DNA of 64,000 nt, taken from Polytrichum commune (taxonomy: Eukaryota > Streptophyta > Polytrichopsida > Polytrichales > Polytrichaceae). The stretch lies in NCBI GenBank assembly GCA_950295325.1, contig OX485806.1, positions 5,332,001 through 5,396,000 on the forward strand, read 5' to 3'. Numbering within the stretch: position 1 is the stretch's first letter; each line of letters opens with the position of its first letter. The notes beneath the pieces are model-generated. The model was not told the DNA's origin, searched no databases, and saw only the letters and a list, made by a program, of their open reading frames with translations. Shown here piece by piece: positions 25,306-38,303 of this stretch. Made by a program: the position numbers and the translations under genes.

Positions 25306-28300
25306 GTTCCACATATTAGGAGAAGCGGGCAAATCAGAAAAAGACCCATATGCCTTCAAAGCAGCAGTTTGAAGTTCAGTGAAGGAGGAAAATCAGTTGT
25401 TTATGTGCATGGGTGGGCAAAGATGTGTGAGCTTTGATGTTGATCAGTTGTGGTGATGCATGGTGGCTGCTGTAATAAGACGGTATTAAAGCATTGTGTG
25501 GAGAAAAGGGGAAAAAGCCGTGACAGGCAGGCAGGCAGGGGGTCCAGTCTTCAGGGTTTGACTTGTAGAAGGGTTGGTGAGAGAGTCTGTGAAATATACT
25601 TAGAGAAATGATTTCCACTTGTAAAATGATTTCCGGGTTTTTTGTCCCTACTGGGAGTGTGGGGACTGCAGGCAGTCGTGCGGACAGACAGTCGTGGCAG
25701 TCGAGATTGCTCGTTCATGCATCATAAAGAATGAATTTCGGTTGTGTCGTCCTCCTCCATTGGTATTGATGAGAACCATATATATATATATAAATTTTGT
25801 AACCTCCACCCTCATGTCGAAACTGATGATGGGAAAGGATACATGATACATGTAACTTATAATCATAGCCGAGTATCATCAGTAGGCGTGAAGCAACAGA
25901 ATTTGCTCGCATGGAGGGTCGTGCAGCCAACAGCCGCTCAGTCAAACAATCGGATTGACTGCTGATCGAGGAGAGTTCCCTCGAGTTACTAACAAATCCA
26001 GGTGGTGTGGCCGGATGCTACTTTCTTGTAAGACCGAAATTTGTAATATATTTGTGGCCGTGAAAGAGGATATTAGCTTTATCCACAGACAAGACGGTGA
26101 TGAACGGGTCATTGCCGGAAGTAATAAGTTAAGTTAAGCAAAGCACTCGACTGCAGCATGGCATACTGCATCAGCCATAGCCTGCCAATGACAAATGTAG
26201 GTCAAGTGAAGTCCGGGAACCAGTCCGAGACGGAAACTTGCTGCAAGCGCAACATGCAGCACTAGATCACCAAGAAAGTAATGAAGTATAGGAAACGAGA
26301 ATTCATTCTATGATCTTCCACTTATCATTCCTTCCTGTTGGCTGTGGTGGGTTTTGCAGCTATCCTCCAACTGATGACTTGAGTTACCATACTTACTTGA
26401 GCACCCCTTGAGCACTGGATTGCACCGAGGTGATTGCTGGCTCCAATTTCCTTCCTGTCGTTGCAGCACTTTGTGGTGTGTGTATGTGATTGGGGTAAGT
26501 TAAGCTAATTAGTTAGAGGTGCTCAGTTGGGGTGTGTGTGTGTGTGTGTGTGTGTGTGTACATAGGTACATGATGCTTTTGTAGCTTTGTAGGCGTGGAT
26601 TCCAGCTTTTACTGGAGCTGATCCCATAACTTATGATGCCTGCCTGTGATGTAGATGAGGCATGTGGATGGGCAGGGGTAAGGTAAGTTAATATGGATTG
26701 AGGGTCTCCGACGATCAAGTCGAGTAGAGTAGCGGTGTGACTTATGTACACATGTAAGTGGATCCTTCGTGGCCCATCTGCAGCGCCTCTGCAAGAGTCC
26801 ACATGAACGTTGCAGCATGGCAGACAGCTATGGATTCATTAAGTAAGTAGGGCTAAGTTAGCTTAGTCCGAGTCGCTGCTAGGTAGCTGCTGGGATTCCT
26901 GGCAACCTAAGCCTGAGTGAGCTCTGACAATCTGTCAGAATTTTTATGTTTTGTTTTGTTTTCTAATTTCTTCATTTCTTGCTTCGAGGATGGATTAATT
27001 CGGCGTTGTAGTAAGTAGGTTGCGATGGTTTCAGTTCTCTCTAAATCCTGCAATGGCATACTTCAGCAGTGTAGCTTGTGTCTGTGCTCTCCCCAAGTTG
27101 TCTCGAGTTCAGTTCTTGAAACTCTTTTTTTTGAAACTAGTTTGACCTTCGTCTTCGAGTTCGAAGTTCGAACCCACCGACCTTGTTTGTAACGGCAGGT
27201 TGCGGAGTTAGTCAAGAATTCGTGCACCGGTTGAAGGCTTTGGAGAGTGGAAGGGATCTGTATGTGTAGTCAGGTGCAATTAATATATTAAGGCTGGCAA
27301 TGATCCGTGGGGGTTTCACCGTCAGCGTTGCTTGCAAGTTCTTGGCACAGGAATTTTGGTGATGGAGGCAGCGGCAGAAGTAGCTCCTATGTCAGTGGGT
27401 CTGCGAGAAGATTCCTTGTTTTGGAGTTGTTGGTGAGGTTTTGGGGATATCCTGCTCTTGGGTTTCTTTTCAATTGCTTGTGTTGGCTGCTTTAGAACCG
27501 AAGTCAAGGCAAGGCTTGAACACAAATCGGTGATGGCACCGAGATGATGTCGTCCGTGAATGAGTGGCAAACTGATGGTGGAGAGCCCTCAAGTATCGAG
27601 CTGGAGATATATGCAGGATAGCTTAACCTCGATCACCATCGCAACAAATCATCATCAGCAGTTTTACTTAGAGGTACTGAAATGCTCACTTCATCACCAC
27701 TTTTGTCACCGTTGGGACCACATCAGCACAAGTTAGCTCTTCTGCATCTGTAAGAATCAATGGTTTTCGAGGTAAAACGTTTGAAAGGGTTCGGGACATC
27801 AGTGGATTGCATCATATTGAACAGGGAAAGAGAGGAAGCAAAGGATGCAAATACGTGATCATCGCCATTGCTGGTGTAGTCGCACATCCTTCTCATATGC
27901 GCACCCTATTTTTCTATTTTCCAGGGGTTTTGTGTAGGTATGAGGTACAGGAACACAAATTGTGAAGAAAAATAAAATGCTTTGCAACATCATCGCAAGA
28001 ATAGCTGCTTCGTCAAGAGTGAGACATCCGGATATTCTACAAAAGTTCGCAGAGCTTCCGGAGACTTGCAACAGCCTCAGTAGCTTCCGATACAGTCCTC
28101 CGACAGAAAAAAACACAACTGGAGAATTTTATAATAGGTTTGGGTTCCGATGTGTGGCAGTGTGAGAATTTTTTGAGGGTTTTCTGTAGTGTGTAGGAGT
28201 CCTCTTGCCACTGGGTTATGTGAGGTAGATTTAGTGCTAGAGACGGTGTTGTAGGATGTGAACCATGACTGTGTCGGAGATTGAGAACGGTTGAGGTGGC

Positions 28301-28518
28301 GGAGGTGGTTGAGCAGCTATGAAAGTCTACCGAGGGAGCTGGGTTCTTCCGGTTTCAGTGAATTGAAGGACACATACATAAACCGCACTCAGAATTTCCA
28401 ACAGATTTTTCCGACAACTTTGTTCATGTGATTGATTTTGTACCTTTCGGAAAGATTCAAGAAACCGACAACCTAACCCAGTGGTGGAGAGAAAAAGAAC
28501 TTGGAAGGGGAGGACAGG
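25306..28518 (+). other. Upstream region of the PRUNE-like gene, no coding region assigned
   Basis: No convincing coding exon. A (GT)n tract lies at about 26533-26560. The base composition is more gene-like than at 0-22 kb, so 5' untranslated exons of the gene starting at 28519 may lie here, but none can be fixed from sequence alone. Confidence 0.4.
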
Positions 28519-31500
28519 ATGACGCCCGGGGCAGAGATTACGGGTCCTGGTCACGGAAGAACATTGTCATGGCGCTCACGCAACAGCAGTGAGAGCAACT
28601 GGTGGACTTCGGCATTGGAGCTTTCCTCCACTTTGGCTTCCAAAATGGACCAGGTGGGTATTTTCTTTAACAATCTCTATGTAAAGGTCAATAGTTTACA
28701 AATTGCGTTGCAAGGCTTATTCATACTATACCCAGCTCTCAGTATGATTGCCGGGAAGGCCAATTAATTCTGGGTTGATGAAATCAGTTTCGAGAAAGCA
28801 ACCGGAGGTTGGGAGCAGATTCTGGTGCCCAACCCGAGTGATCTTGTTGTATGCTTCTGCATCTCGATGTTAATCTTCAGGTGTGACGGCCTCCTGTGAA
28901 TGTATGGCATCTTACCAATTGGGTAATTCCACAGGTTACATCCTCTCTTAGAATGTCGAACGCAGGACGTAGTTGAGAGTGGAAATGGACTAAGATCATT
29001 AGCAGTAGCATACTGAGTCACTGCTAATGCCATTTAGAATTGCTTGACACTATAATTTCAGCGTCCCAGCACCATCTTTCATCCCTACCATTACTAGTGA
29101 TTTTTCGTGGCGAACCCAACCTACGATTCCAAGAAAAATCATGCGCTCACGTTGGTAGGTGAAGACCTTTTAGAGCGCATGAAGGATCGAGCCTGCTTTT
29201 GCTTCCATGTACATGTTCAGCGCCATAGCCATACCCACGCTTGAGTGGACATGGACTACCTATTTTGAAATCCCCTGCACCGCATGCCACCGCTTCATTA
29301 CGGAAGGTTTATTCGAGTTAGAGTGGCGATGTCTACTTAATCATATGTTAGGAATCCCACATGCTCATGTGAGTCCTCATCATCTGCCACTTAAGAAGAC
29401 GGCAAGAGGCTTGCAGCATTTTGTATAGAATTGTGATCATCAGTTGCCCAATCCTGTCTGATTGACATTCTTGGAATTTAAACACCACCGAGGTTTATAA
29501 TTATTCTGTGGCCCCTGGAAAGAGCAATTGATTTTGGATTCATACATCATTCATTTCGTGGTGCCAGTTTCACTCCACGTAATTACTTTCTCACAAGGAG
29601 CGCCATAGCCACGCTGGAGTGGACATGGACTACCTCTTTTGACATCCCCTGGACCGCATACTACTGCTCATTACTGAATGTTTATTCGAGTTAGAGTGGC
29701 GATTTCTATCCTGAGGAACACTTAATTCTGTGTCAGGAACCCCACATGCTCATTTTGAGTCCTCATCTGCCACTTAAGTAGACAGCAAGAGGCGTGCAAC
29801 ATTTTGTGTAGGGTTATGATCATCAGTTGCCCAATCCTGTCATCCCGATCAAGATGCAACTTAGCATAGGAGCCTTACGTTACGACATGAAGATAATTGA
29901 GATTCTTGGAATCTTGTAAACACCACCGAGGTTAAAGTGTATTGTTTGGCCCTTTGGAAAGAAAGAGCAATGATCAATATCAGATTTTCACATCATCATT
30001 TTAATTTGTGCTCATTTGTAACCAGGTACCGGCTACATTGGCTGGACTCTCTCTACCTTGGCAACAACAAGCGGGCGCAAAAGGGGATCAGCCAAAGGCT
30101 TCAACCCCGGAGGAGCAGATTCAACGGGGTTCATCGATGCCAACCTTCACCTTACCCTGGAAGTTCACTCTGGAGGCCAACAAACCTGTGGAACTTCCCA
30201 AACCCGTAGAGATCGAGCCAACTGTGGTCTCAAATTCATCTCCAAAGCATGCGGAAGAAACACCTCAGCCTCGGTCAATTGGAGGTCTGAATGCATCATC
30301 TTCAGAACATGCCAAAGAGACCCCTCAGCCTCAGTCTATTGGAGGCTTGCATGCATCATCTCCAGAACATGCCCAAGAGACTCCTCAGCCTGTAGCAGAC
30401 TCGAAATCAGCTCGAAATCATGTTATCGAAGAGACATCTCCTCAGCCTGATTCTGTTGAACACTCAAATTTGGGTTCAAAGTGTGCAACGGAAGAAACAA
30501 CATCCCAGCCTCTGTCTGTTGATGTTATAGACTCGCCTAAACCCACAGAGAAATCAAAACCACATCTTTCCTCACCGGGGGATGTGCAAAGTGTATCCTT
30601 TAGGGTGGGTGCATCAAAAAGACAAACAAAACGCATGCCTGTGGATGTGGCAGATCCAAAACCCATTGTGGAGGCATCATCACCCCGATCAGTGAGACTC
30701 TCAGCTGTGAGCCAGGAATTGCTACTAGGAGATGCTTCGGTGATAAGTGGATCTGCAACATCACATTCAACTCTGGATCGTCGCCAGAGGCATCACCCAA
30801 ATGGCAACAACTATCCGGATGCTTCCATCAGAAGGGTGGATGAGACGAGCGGTGTTAATTCCTCACGAAGAAGCTCACATCATTCCTCCAGATTCTTGTT
30901 GCGAGGGTCCTTCTCTGAGGAAGCCATCCGGTGCAACGCTGCCCATGTTCTGCCAGAGCCCCCAGGCAGCGACGGTGTTGTGAATGTTGTAGGTTCAAAT
31001 TCATTGCCCAGAGAGGAGATCTTCCCTGGCACCACCAACAGCCTGACACATCTGAAACTTGGGAGACCAGTAGTGAAGAGTGGTGAGATTTTGAGCAAGC
31101 TGAGCAAGCAGCCGGTGCTTGGTGGATCATCACGGATTGCACAGAGTTATGATCCTGCTTATGGCTGTGACGAGGATGTTGATGCTCATGTGGCTCCCTC
31201 ATCCTTGCCCACCTCGCCTCGTAACTCCAAAGAGTCACGAGCTTCGAAGTTGTTGAGGAAACTGAGGCTCAGTGGACGAGGTGGTTCTCGAGTTGGTGCT
31301 GAAGTGACCAATATTGACACAAAATCAGGTTAGAATATGTACTGAAATCTCTGTGTTGGAATTTTCTGTGACTTGGATATGGTTCGACATATGATTCAAG
31401 GTTCAAAACAGTGTACAATATTGTATGCTTCACATCATAGAATTCATGTTTTTATTTGGCTTCAGGGCATCACATCCATGAAGATGATCTTAGTGAGGTT

Positions 31501-34500
31501 ATGTTATATCCTTAGATTGGAGAAGGTGGGTCCTGTATGGAATGGTATGTGAGGGCAAGGGAAAGTCATGTAGCTTGTGGCCACAAAGTTAGTTGTCTTT
31601 AGATTGTCAGTTTTAGGGGGTTGGTATCAATGTGTTGGAATGTTCTGTGACTTGGAAATGGTTTGAAAATTTAAGGTTCAAACAGAGTAGAGAATGATTT
31701 GCTTCAGATCATAGAATTCATATTTTTTTGGGCTTCAGGGCTTCATATCCATGAGGATGATCTTGGTGGGAATTATATAACCTTGGATTCAAGAAGTTGG
31801 GTCCTGTATAGAATGGTATGTGAGGCAAGGGGAAGCGGTGTAGTTTGTGGTTCTTTAGTTATTCATCTTGAGATTGTCAGGTATATGGGGTTGGTATCAC
31901 TCATCACAGAGAGGTGTCGCAACCTAATTAACCTTGTTTCTTACCTCACTGCTTCAATGCAATTTGCATTCTTCATTTGAAGTAGAACTGGATGAGATGG
32001 AACGGAATACCATGTGTCTTTGAAAGGATATCTACGTAGCTTGGAGTAGTATTGTAATTATCACTATTGAAGTCTGGGTTTGACATGGCTTACAGAGATA
32101 GATGTGATGAATGCAGGTAAGCGAAGCAGCTCGATGGGAAGCACAGGAAGAATTGCAAAAGAGGCAGGGACAAAGGTTGTGTCTAACCTCGTAGGTTCGA
32201 AACATGAAAAGTTTGCGAAAAGCTTGGAGCCTCAACAAAAGCCTGAGATTTCCAATGGAATCCGGTTCGACCAGAATGGTGCAAGGAGTTCACAGGTGAG
32301 CAGTTTGGGAAACGTTAACAAACTTGATGTGGCCGACAGGAGCATGCGTTCTGGTAATTTAGCGGCCTCAAAGGTGGAAAATGCCATCAGCATCCAACCA
32401 ACTCCAATAAGTTCGACAACACCAAGAGCTGAAAATCAAGAAGCTGGTCCGGCCGTTGAAGGTGTGGAGAAAAAGAGCAAATCGCGGTGGCTGTTCAAGT
32501 GGAAATGGGGCTCAAGGAGTGCTGATAAAGGGAAAAATTCAGCAACTAATTTGCAAGCTCCAAAGCTTGTAGGAACCATTTCTGAGATCCTCCAAACCCA
32601 AGATGCAGCATCACCCTGTGCAGAGATCATGAGTGATGCCCGTGACAATTTCGGTACCAAGTCTGACCGTTATTTGATGGGGAGCACCGAGAACTTGTCC
32701 TCCAAGCATAAAAGGAGGTCGTCATGGGGTGCTGGTACGAATTTCTTTTGATTTCAGCTAGTCATGGGCCATGTCATTCCTTCTCCTTTGTCCTCTCTCC
32801 ATGCAATAGTGTCCTTCAAGGTATTTGATGTCCATACTGTGCTGGCGATGTCAAGGAAATATATCTTAGTATCTTTGAAGACAAGATGATTGGAACCACT
32901 TCTAAGAAAACCCAATAGTAAGTGCAAAAATCTTCTGGCATCTTCAAGACATGTCCATATTGTTTCCTACCCAGGGAGTGCACTGTTCAAGTACTGTATT
33001 TATACACGTGGGTGCACAAAAGGGGTATTATTTAAAACAAGCATGTACAAAATGTACGTACAAGAGACATATTGCTATTAAGCAAGAAGTAGATATACAT
33101 GAGGCTATAGAAAAATATATGTAAAGTACACATTTACGCGTTTACGCGTTCAAGTCAGACCTGGACCAAGAATCATGTGTTTTTTCATCCACTAAGTAAC
33201 AACTTTATAACTAAAAATCCATGATTTGATATTATACATATAATAGGGCCATATTTTTGCATTTCCAAACATTTGTACACATGTTATATACAATTTCTGT
33301 ATTTGTTTTTGGACCCTTGTGTACGTATGGAAATGTATTTTGAAGCAATGAGATTTGTAAGTATATTGCTTGATTTTAGCAAAAATAAAATGTATACAGG
33401 GGTATTTTAATAAGGGGCATGCACGCACGTGATGCTTGGTTTTAATGAATAGTGCACTCCCTGAGATTTCCTACAGCTTATAGGTCTGTGTATTTGGAGA
33501 TTAGGTTTGAGAGCCAGAACCTGGCAGGGTAGTTTAGTTATGGTCATTTTAGGTTATATTCGCAACCAGTGAGCCATGGTGCTTGTGTTTACTTACCCCT
33601 TTTTTGTTTGGGTTTGAGTACTTAACCTCTCACCTTCAAGACATGTGCATGCTGCTGTCTTCTACAGCTTATAGGTATGAATATTTGGAGATTAGGTTTG
33701 AGAGTCAGAACCTGGCAGGCTGGTATAGTTTTGGTCATTTTTGGTGATGTTGACGCCCAGTGGGTTCCAGTGCTTGTGTTTCATACCCCCTTTATGGGTT
33801 TTATTACTTACCCTAGCATTTTAAAGACATGTACTTACTGCTATCTATGACAGCTTATAGGTATGCGTATTTGGAGAATAGGTTTTTGAGAGCTAAAATC
33901 TGGCAGGCTAGTTTAGTTGTGGTCATTTTTGGTGATGTTCACGACCAGTGAGTCACAGTGCTTGTGTTTACTTACCTTTTATTTTTGGGTTCGATTTGTT
34001 TTTTGCAGGTTTCAGAAATAGATCAGCACCTTCAACCCCCATCCATCAGCTACCACTTCCAGTACAGAAAGTCACCAAGGGTGTCATACCTGTAGCAATG
34101 CCTTTACCAGAGGCAGATGATGTCTCCCAGAGTACCAATATGGAGGGGGAGGTATTTGAGGATTGCCATGGGAGCTTTCGGAGTGTGAGCTTCAGGAGTA
34201 TTGATAGCCCAAGGAAAAGTGTGGGGTCGAGCTTCAGGAGTATTGACAGTCCAAGCATGGGAAAGGCCAGTTATGGGAGCTTCAGGAGTGTGGAGAGTCC
34301 AAGTTTAAGTTCCATGGTTGCAAAGAAAAGGCCTCCATCCATGGAGGAGATAGAATGGGACAGCCGCTTGCCACCGCCCTTGCCCCAAGAACAAAACTTG
34401 ACAATTGGGGACATTGCGGCCCTTTGTAACTCACCCTTGAAGTTTGTATTCAAATGCCGCGAAATCGAGCACTTCAACAAGTTTCTGAGGGCACAAAGGA

Positions 34501-37500
34501 AACGCCTTCTTGCCGGTTTGGGGAAAGGAAATGTGGACTGCTTCTGTGTTGTCCTCTCTGGAACTGACATTGGTAAAAAATGTTGCCTTCTTATGCTCCC
34601 AATCTGTATTGATTTAGACATTATCTCATTTCTGCATCCTACTGTTTTTGAATCAGCTTTAAACCAACACTATGTACTACAGACAGAAATTTTGGGGCTT
34701 CAAATGTACGACAGTGGTACATAGTGGTAGTTTTAGGTTATGTGTTGGTTTTTGGGTGACAATGCCTCCTTTACTCATTAATGGTCTGATTGTTCTTGCA
34801 GAAGTAAGCTCCATGGTGGCAGGGTTGTGCTACGCGTGGTTTCTTGAAAACACTATACCCAAGGTAACTGGTGACACCTGGCATGCTGTTCCCGTGATTG
34901 ACATACCAAGGCATTACATGCACAAGCGTAAGGATGCGGCTTGGCTGTTTGATGCTTGTGGTATTGACGCAGGGGCATTGCTCTTTTCAGACGAGGTATG
35001 TGTTGTCATCTCATATTTGGTAGTCTAAATATGCAGCATGTATTAAGAGATGCAAAATGTACACGACATTAAAAGTGCTGAGAGGTAGACTTAAAATGGT
35101 TCCTTTCACTGTGAGAGATGACGTCAATGATAAATAATCTACATGTGCAGGTTGAGCTGAGTGACATGATGGGTGCGGGCCGCATAAAGATGACAGTAGT
35201 TGGGAAGGATGTACTAATTACCAAAAACGAGGTAATCTTTGCACACTCTAATGTTCTCAATACTTTGAATTGATCATTGCCTGGATTCATAAATTGAGAT
35301 TATCAGCCTGTCTAGTTGATCACATTCTTGAGCCTCAATTACATTTTGACTCTGATGTTGAGTTGTCTAATATGTTGACATAGGTTTATAGGTATCTGGT
35401 TAGAGGTCCGCATGTCTGCAGATTCCACAGATGTGAGTTCTGAGACGAGAATGGTTTTTTTGGGTCTTCCAGGTGGGTTCAGTATGTACACTTTTGGCAG
35501 AGAAGGTGCTGGCTGAGGCTCAATGCCTGTTACAGCCACGCTACATGAAATCACTCCTGGTGAGTCTTTGTGCTCTGGATTTACACACCTCATTTAACAA
35601 AGCATTAGGTTTATGGCAGCGTACTTCAGTGATATTATACTGTAAACTTTATCTATCATTCGGTTGTTAGAATGCATAGTACTCGATGATATTCTAAAAA
35701 GTGTTTCTTTGCTTTGGCAGTTGGCTGGAATACTCTTGGATACCGAAAATCTCGATTTTGCATCAATACGGGACACAGAGATGACAACTATGCTACTAGT
35801 TGGATCAGGATCACTTGGAAGAAACGGTTTTTTCAATCAATGTGAGTTGAGATTTCGTTTTCCATTACAATACCATCTCTGTGTAGCCTAGCTGTATATG
35901 ATTTGCTCTTTGATCAGCATTGTAATGTTATTATCTGTATTATTGTCACTAATGCATGATGGTTTCTGTTGTCTTGTGGATTATGTGGTGGCAGTGAGGC
36001 AAGTGGAGGATGATGAACGAATCTCTAAAGTCATCACACGGCAGTATGGAGAGGCGAGAGAATGTAGTCAACCCACTGGTAGGTTGACATCAGTTCTTTG
36101 CACTTCCCCAACCTGCTACATGGTTCAGAAATAATTATATATAGCAGATTGATTATAAGGACTTTGGTACCTTGTTGCTCTTGCACAGGGTCACTACTGG
36201 TATGTAAAGATTTGCTTGAAATCCAGGATAAGTAAAAAAATCCCATGATTCTTAGAAGTAGGGATGTGTAATTAGGTAAGCTAAGTTCATCAGTTGAAAG
36301 ATAAGAAACACAACGGTAATTTAAAACTGTGCTGTCAATTTATATTTCTTCCAGATTTTTTATTTATCTGTAGCAAGTACTCACGCAAATTCTAAACGAT
36401 TTGTAATTAGCAGATTGATAAGGACTTCGGTAGGTTGTTGCCCTTGCACAGCTTCACTACTGGTGAGTAGAGAGATATGCTTGAAATCCACAATAAGTCA
36501 AAAACACCCATGATTTAAAAAAATAGGAGGAACGTGTCATCAGCTGAAAGATAAGCAACATGATGATAAGCTAAAACTGTCCTATCAATTAGGAGTTCTT
36601 CCCGATTCTTCATTTATCTGTAGCCACGTACTAATGTGAACTTCTGTCCTGCAGGTTTATCCAAGTTTCAAGAGCTGGAAGTTGACCTGGAGCACTCTGA
36701 CAAAGAATCAATCTTCACCCATAGCCAAGACCAAACTTCGAGTAGCAGTTTGGATGAGGAATCACCTCGCTTGACACAACACTCCTCTTTCCAAAGCTCC
36801 AAGCAGACGCCTCTGTCTGCACCTGCCAGAACTCATCGGCTTCCTTCACCGTCTGGTAAGTCCAACTTCCATTTTCATAATTTTCACTCAATGTTTATAC
36901 TTTCTGGCAAGGCCACATCTATGTGAAAGTATACTTGAGACCTCAAGGGCCGTTGTTCCGGTGGTTGATGGTATAGTTTATTTTCTTTGGTTCTATTTCC
37001 GAGGGATTAGGAGGGATGAGGTGCATTAATGACAACCACAAGCACAACTACTCTTACTTGCCCAACTACAATACAAGGTGTGGTTGGGATTGATTGCGAT
37101 AGTTTACTTTCCTTAATTTTATTTGATTTGTAGTTACTATGTGGCACCGGAGAGAACTTCAAAGCCACAGCATGGGAGAGGATTTGTAGGAGGTGATTAC
37201 TCTTAAATAGCCTTTCCACTGAAATTTATAAATTGTTTGTCTCCACTCCACGAATTGCACCAGCATGAGGAACTATAATTGAGGTCAACTCCATGCTTCA
37301 ACTACAACTAAATTTTATGTGTAACAGAAAAATCGTAGTCAATGTGGGTGAATGTGGGCCCGATCCACAACCACAACCACTTTGTAGTTGTGTGTAAATG
37401 TAAATGTCCCTTCAGGTACAAGAAGTGAGAGAGTGAACATACAACAAACAGATCCTGGAGACAGAAGTCTTGTAGTTATATCACCCGTCAACTTACAACT

Positions 37501-38303
37501 GTCCACCATTTCCCATATAAGGTAGAGGTGTTTAAGTGGACATTTTTCTGAGATTGAAGCCTTCTTGTAGGAGGTCTTCAACACTCAGAATTTCTAGGTA
37601 CTTGAAAATGTGTGTGGAGGAAATCACAAAATCCAGTACCAACTTGGAGTTTGTGGGAATTTTCTATGAATCTATATACGCAAGATTTTAGCCATCTAGG
37701 CCCCGTCCCCCTAGAAAACGCTTTTGGTGCTTTATGTATACTCCCTCCCCATTCACATGTAGAGCCACACATGTTGCGTAATTTAGGCGCTCATTCACCG
37801 AAATAGACCACATGAGGAACTTGAGTGATTGGTAGGTGCACCCACTTTCAGATCGTGTTACAAGCCTTTATGATAGAGGTTGCATGATAGAGCAAATTCG
37901 GTCACATTCTGGGTTGAATGCAACTTTAAACGGTAAACGACCACTTAATGATGTTGACTGCCACAATTTAACTTTACAGTAGGTATTCCATTATCAGAGG
38001 TGTTGGATTAAGAAGCTTCTACCTTATTCTTGATGTGGTTTGGGCTTCTAATAGATTTGTACGTAAAAAATACTACTAAATGTGAATGGCATTAATTTAT
38101 TCACTTAAGGTTTGCATCAACATTTGAGACTCGGTTGTCTGTACCCAGGTGCAGGATGCAATGAAGATGCTAAAGCTGTGGCACGCATAAGACAGGCAGC
38201 AAGCCAATCTGCAAGCCCAGGTTCTGGGAGTGATCAATCTCGTGGGACAAGATCTGCTACCCCCACAAGGATTCGAAAGAAGCTCTTCCTATATGTAGCG
38301 TGA
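28519..38303 (+). CDS. PRUNE/DHH-phosphoesterase-like protein, 11 coding exons, catalytic DHH motif absent
   Basis: My model joins 28519-28653, 30026-31328, 32117-32734, 34009-34572, 34802-34995, 35151-35231, 35473-35559, 35721-35841, 35995-36078, 36655-36855 and 38149-38303. All junctions are GT-AG, all phases agree, and the product is 1,180 residues. Residues 1-820 are mostly low complexity, with ETPQP-type repeats in exon 2 and SFRS[IV][DE]SP repeats in exon 4. From about residue 825 to 1060 the order of blocks resembles eukaryotic PRUNE: an SGTDIE block, then FSDEVELSDMMGAG, then VGSVCTLLAEKVL, then ILLDTENLDF. The position of PRUNE's VDHH carries VVGKD, so hydrolase activity is doubtful and a scaffold role is possible. 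Relative to PRUNE, about 35 residues are missing between exons 6 and 7. The start codon is the first ATG of an open exon whose splice phase fits. Exons 4-8 are the most certain; exons 1, 10 and 11 are less so. Confidence 0.75.
29220..29990 (+). repeat. Intron 1 tandem duplication, period about 380 bp
   Basis: Two adjacent copies begin CGCCATAGCC (29221 and 29601). They share GAGTGGACATGGACTACCT, TTATTCGAGTTAGAGTGGCG and AAACACCACCGAGGTT. The second copy runs to within a few tens of bases of exon 2. Confidence 0.9.
31350..31890 (+). repeat. Intron 2 tandem duplication, period about 280 bp
   Basis: Copies starting TGTGTTGGAA (about 31352 and 31631) share TCTGTGACTTGGA, CATAGAATTCAT, GGCTTCAGGGC and GGGTCCTGTAT. 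Confidence 0.9.
33470..33990 (+). repeat. Intron 3 tandem triplication, period about 188 bp
   Basis: Three copies contain ACAGCTTATAGGT (near 33472, 33664 and 33850), then TATTTGGAGA, CTGGCAGG and GTGCTTGTGTTTA/C. The third copy ends about 20 bp before the exon 4 splice acceptor. Confidence 0.9.
36142..36625 (+). repeat. Intron 9 tandem duplication, period about 266 bp
   Basis: Two copies share AGCAGATTGAT, AAGGACTT, CTTGCACAG, TCACTACTGG, GCTTGAAATCCA and TTTATCTGTAGC. The second ends close to the exon 10 acceptor. Confidence 0.9.

Noticed and set aside
27307-27495. Possible upstream coding exon of the PRUNE-like gene
   Set aside because: No splice phase connects it to the supported exon at 28519 and no similarity was recognised; it may be 5' untranslated sequence.
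30058-31238. Alternative frames over PRUNE-like exon 2
   Set aside because: They overlap the frame whose splice phases connect all exons and carry no motifs.
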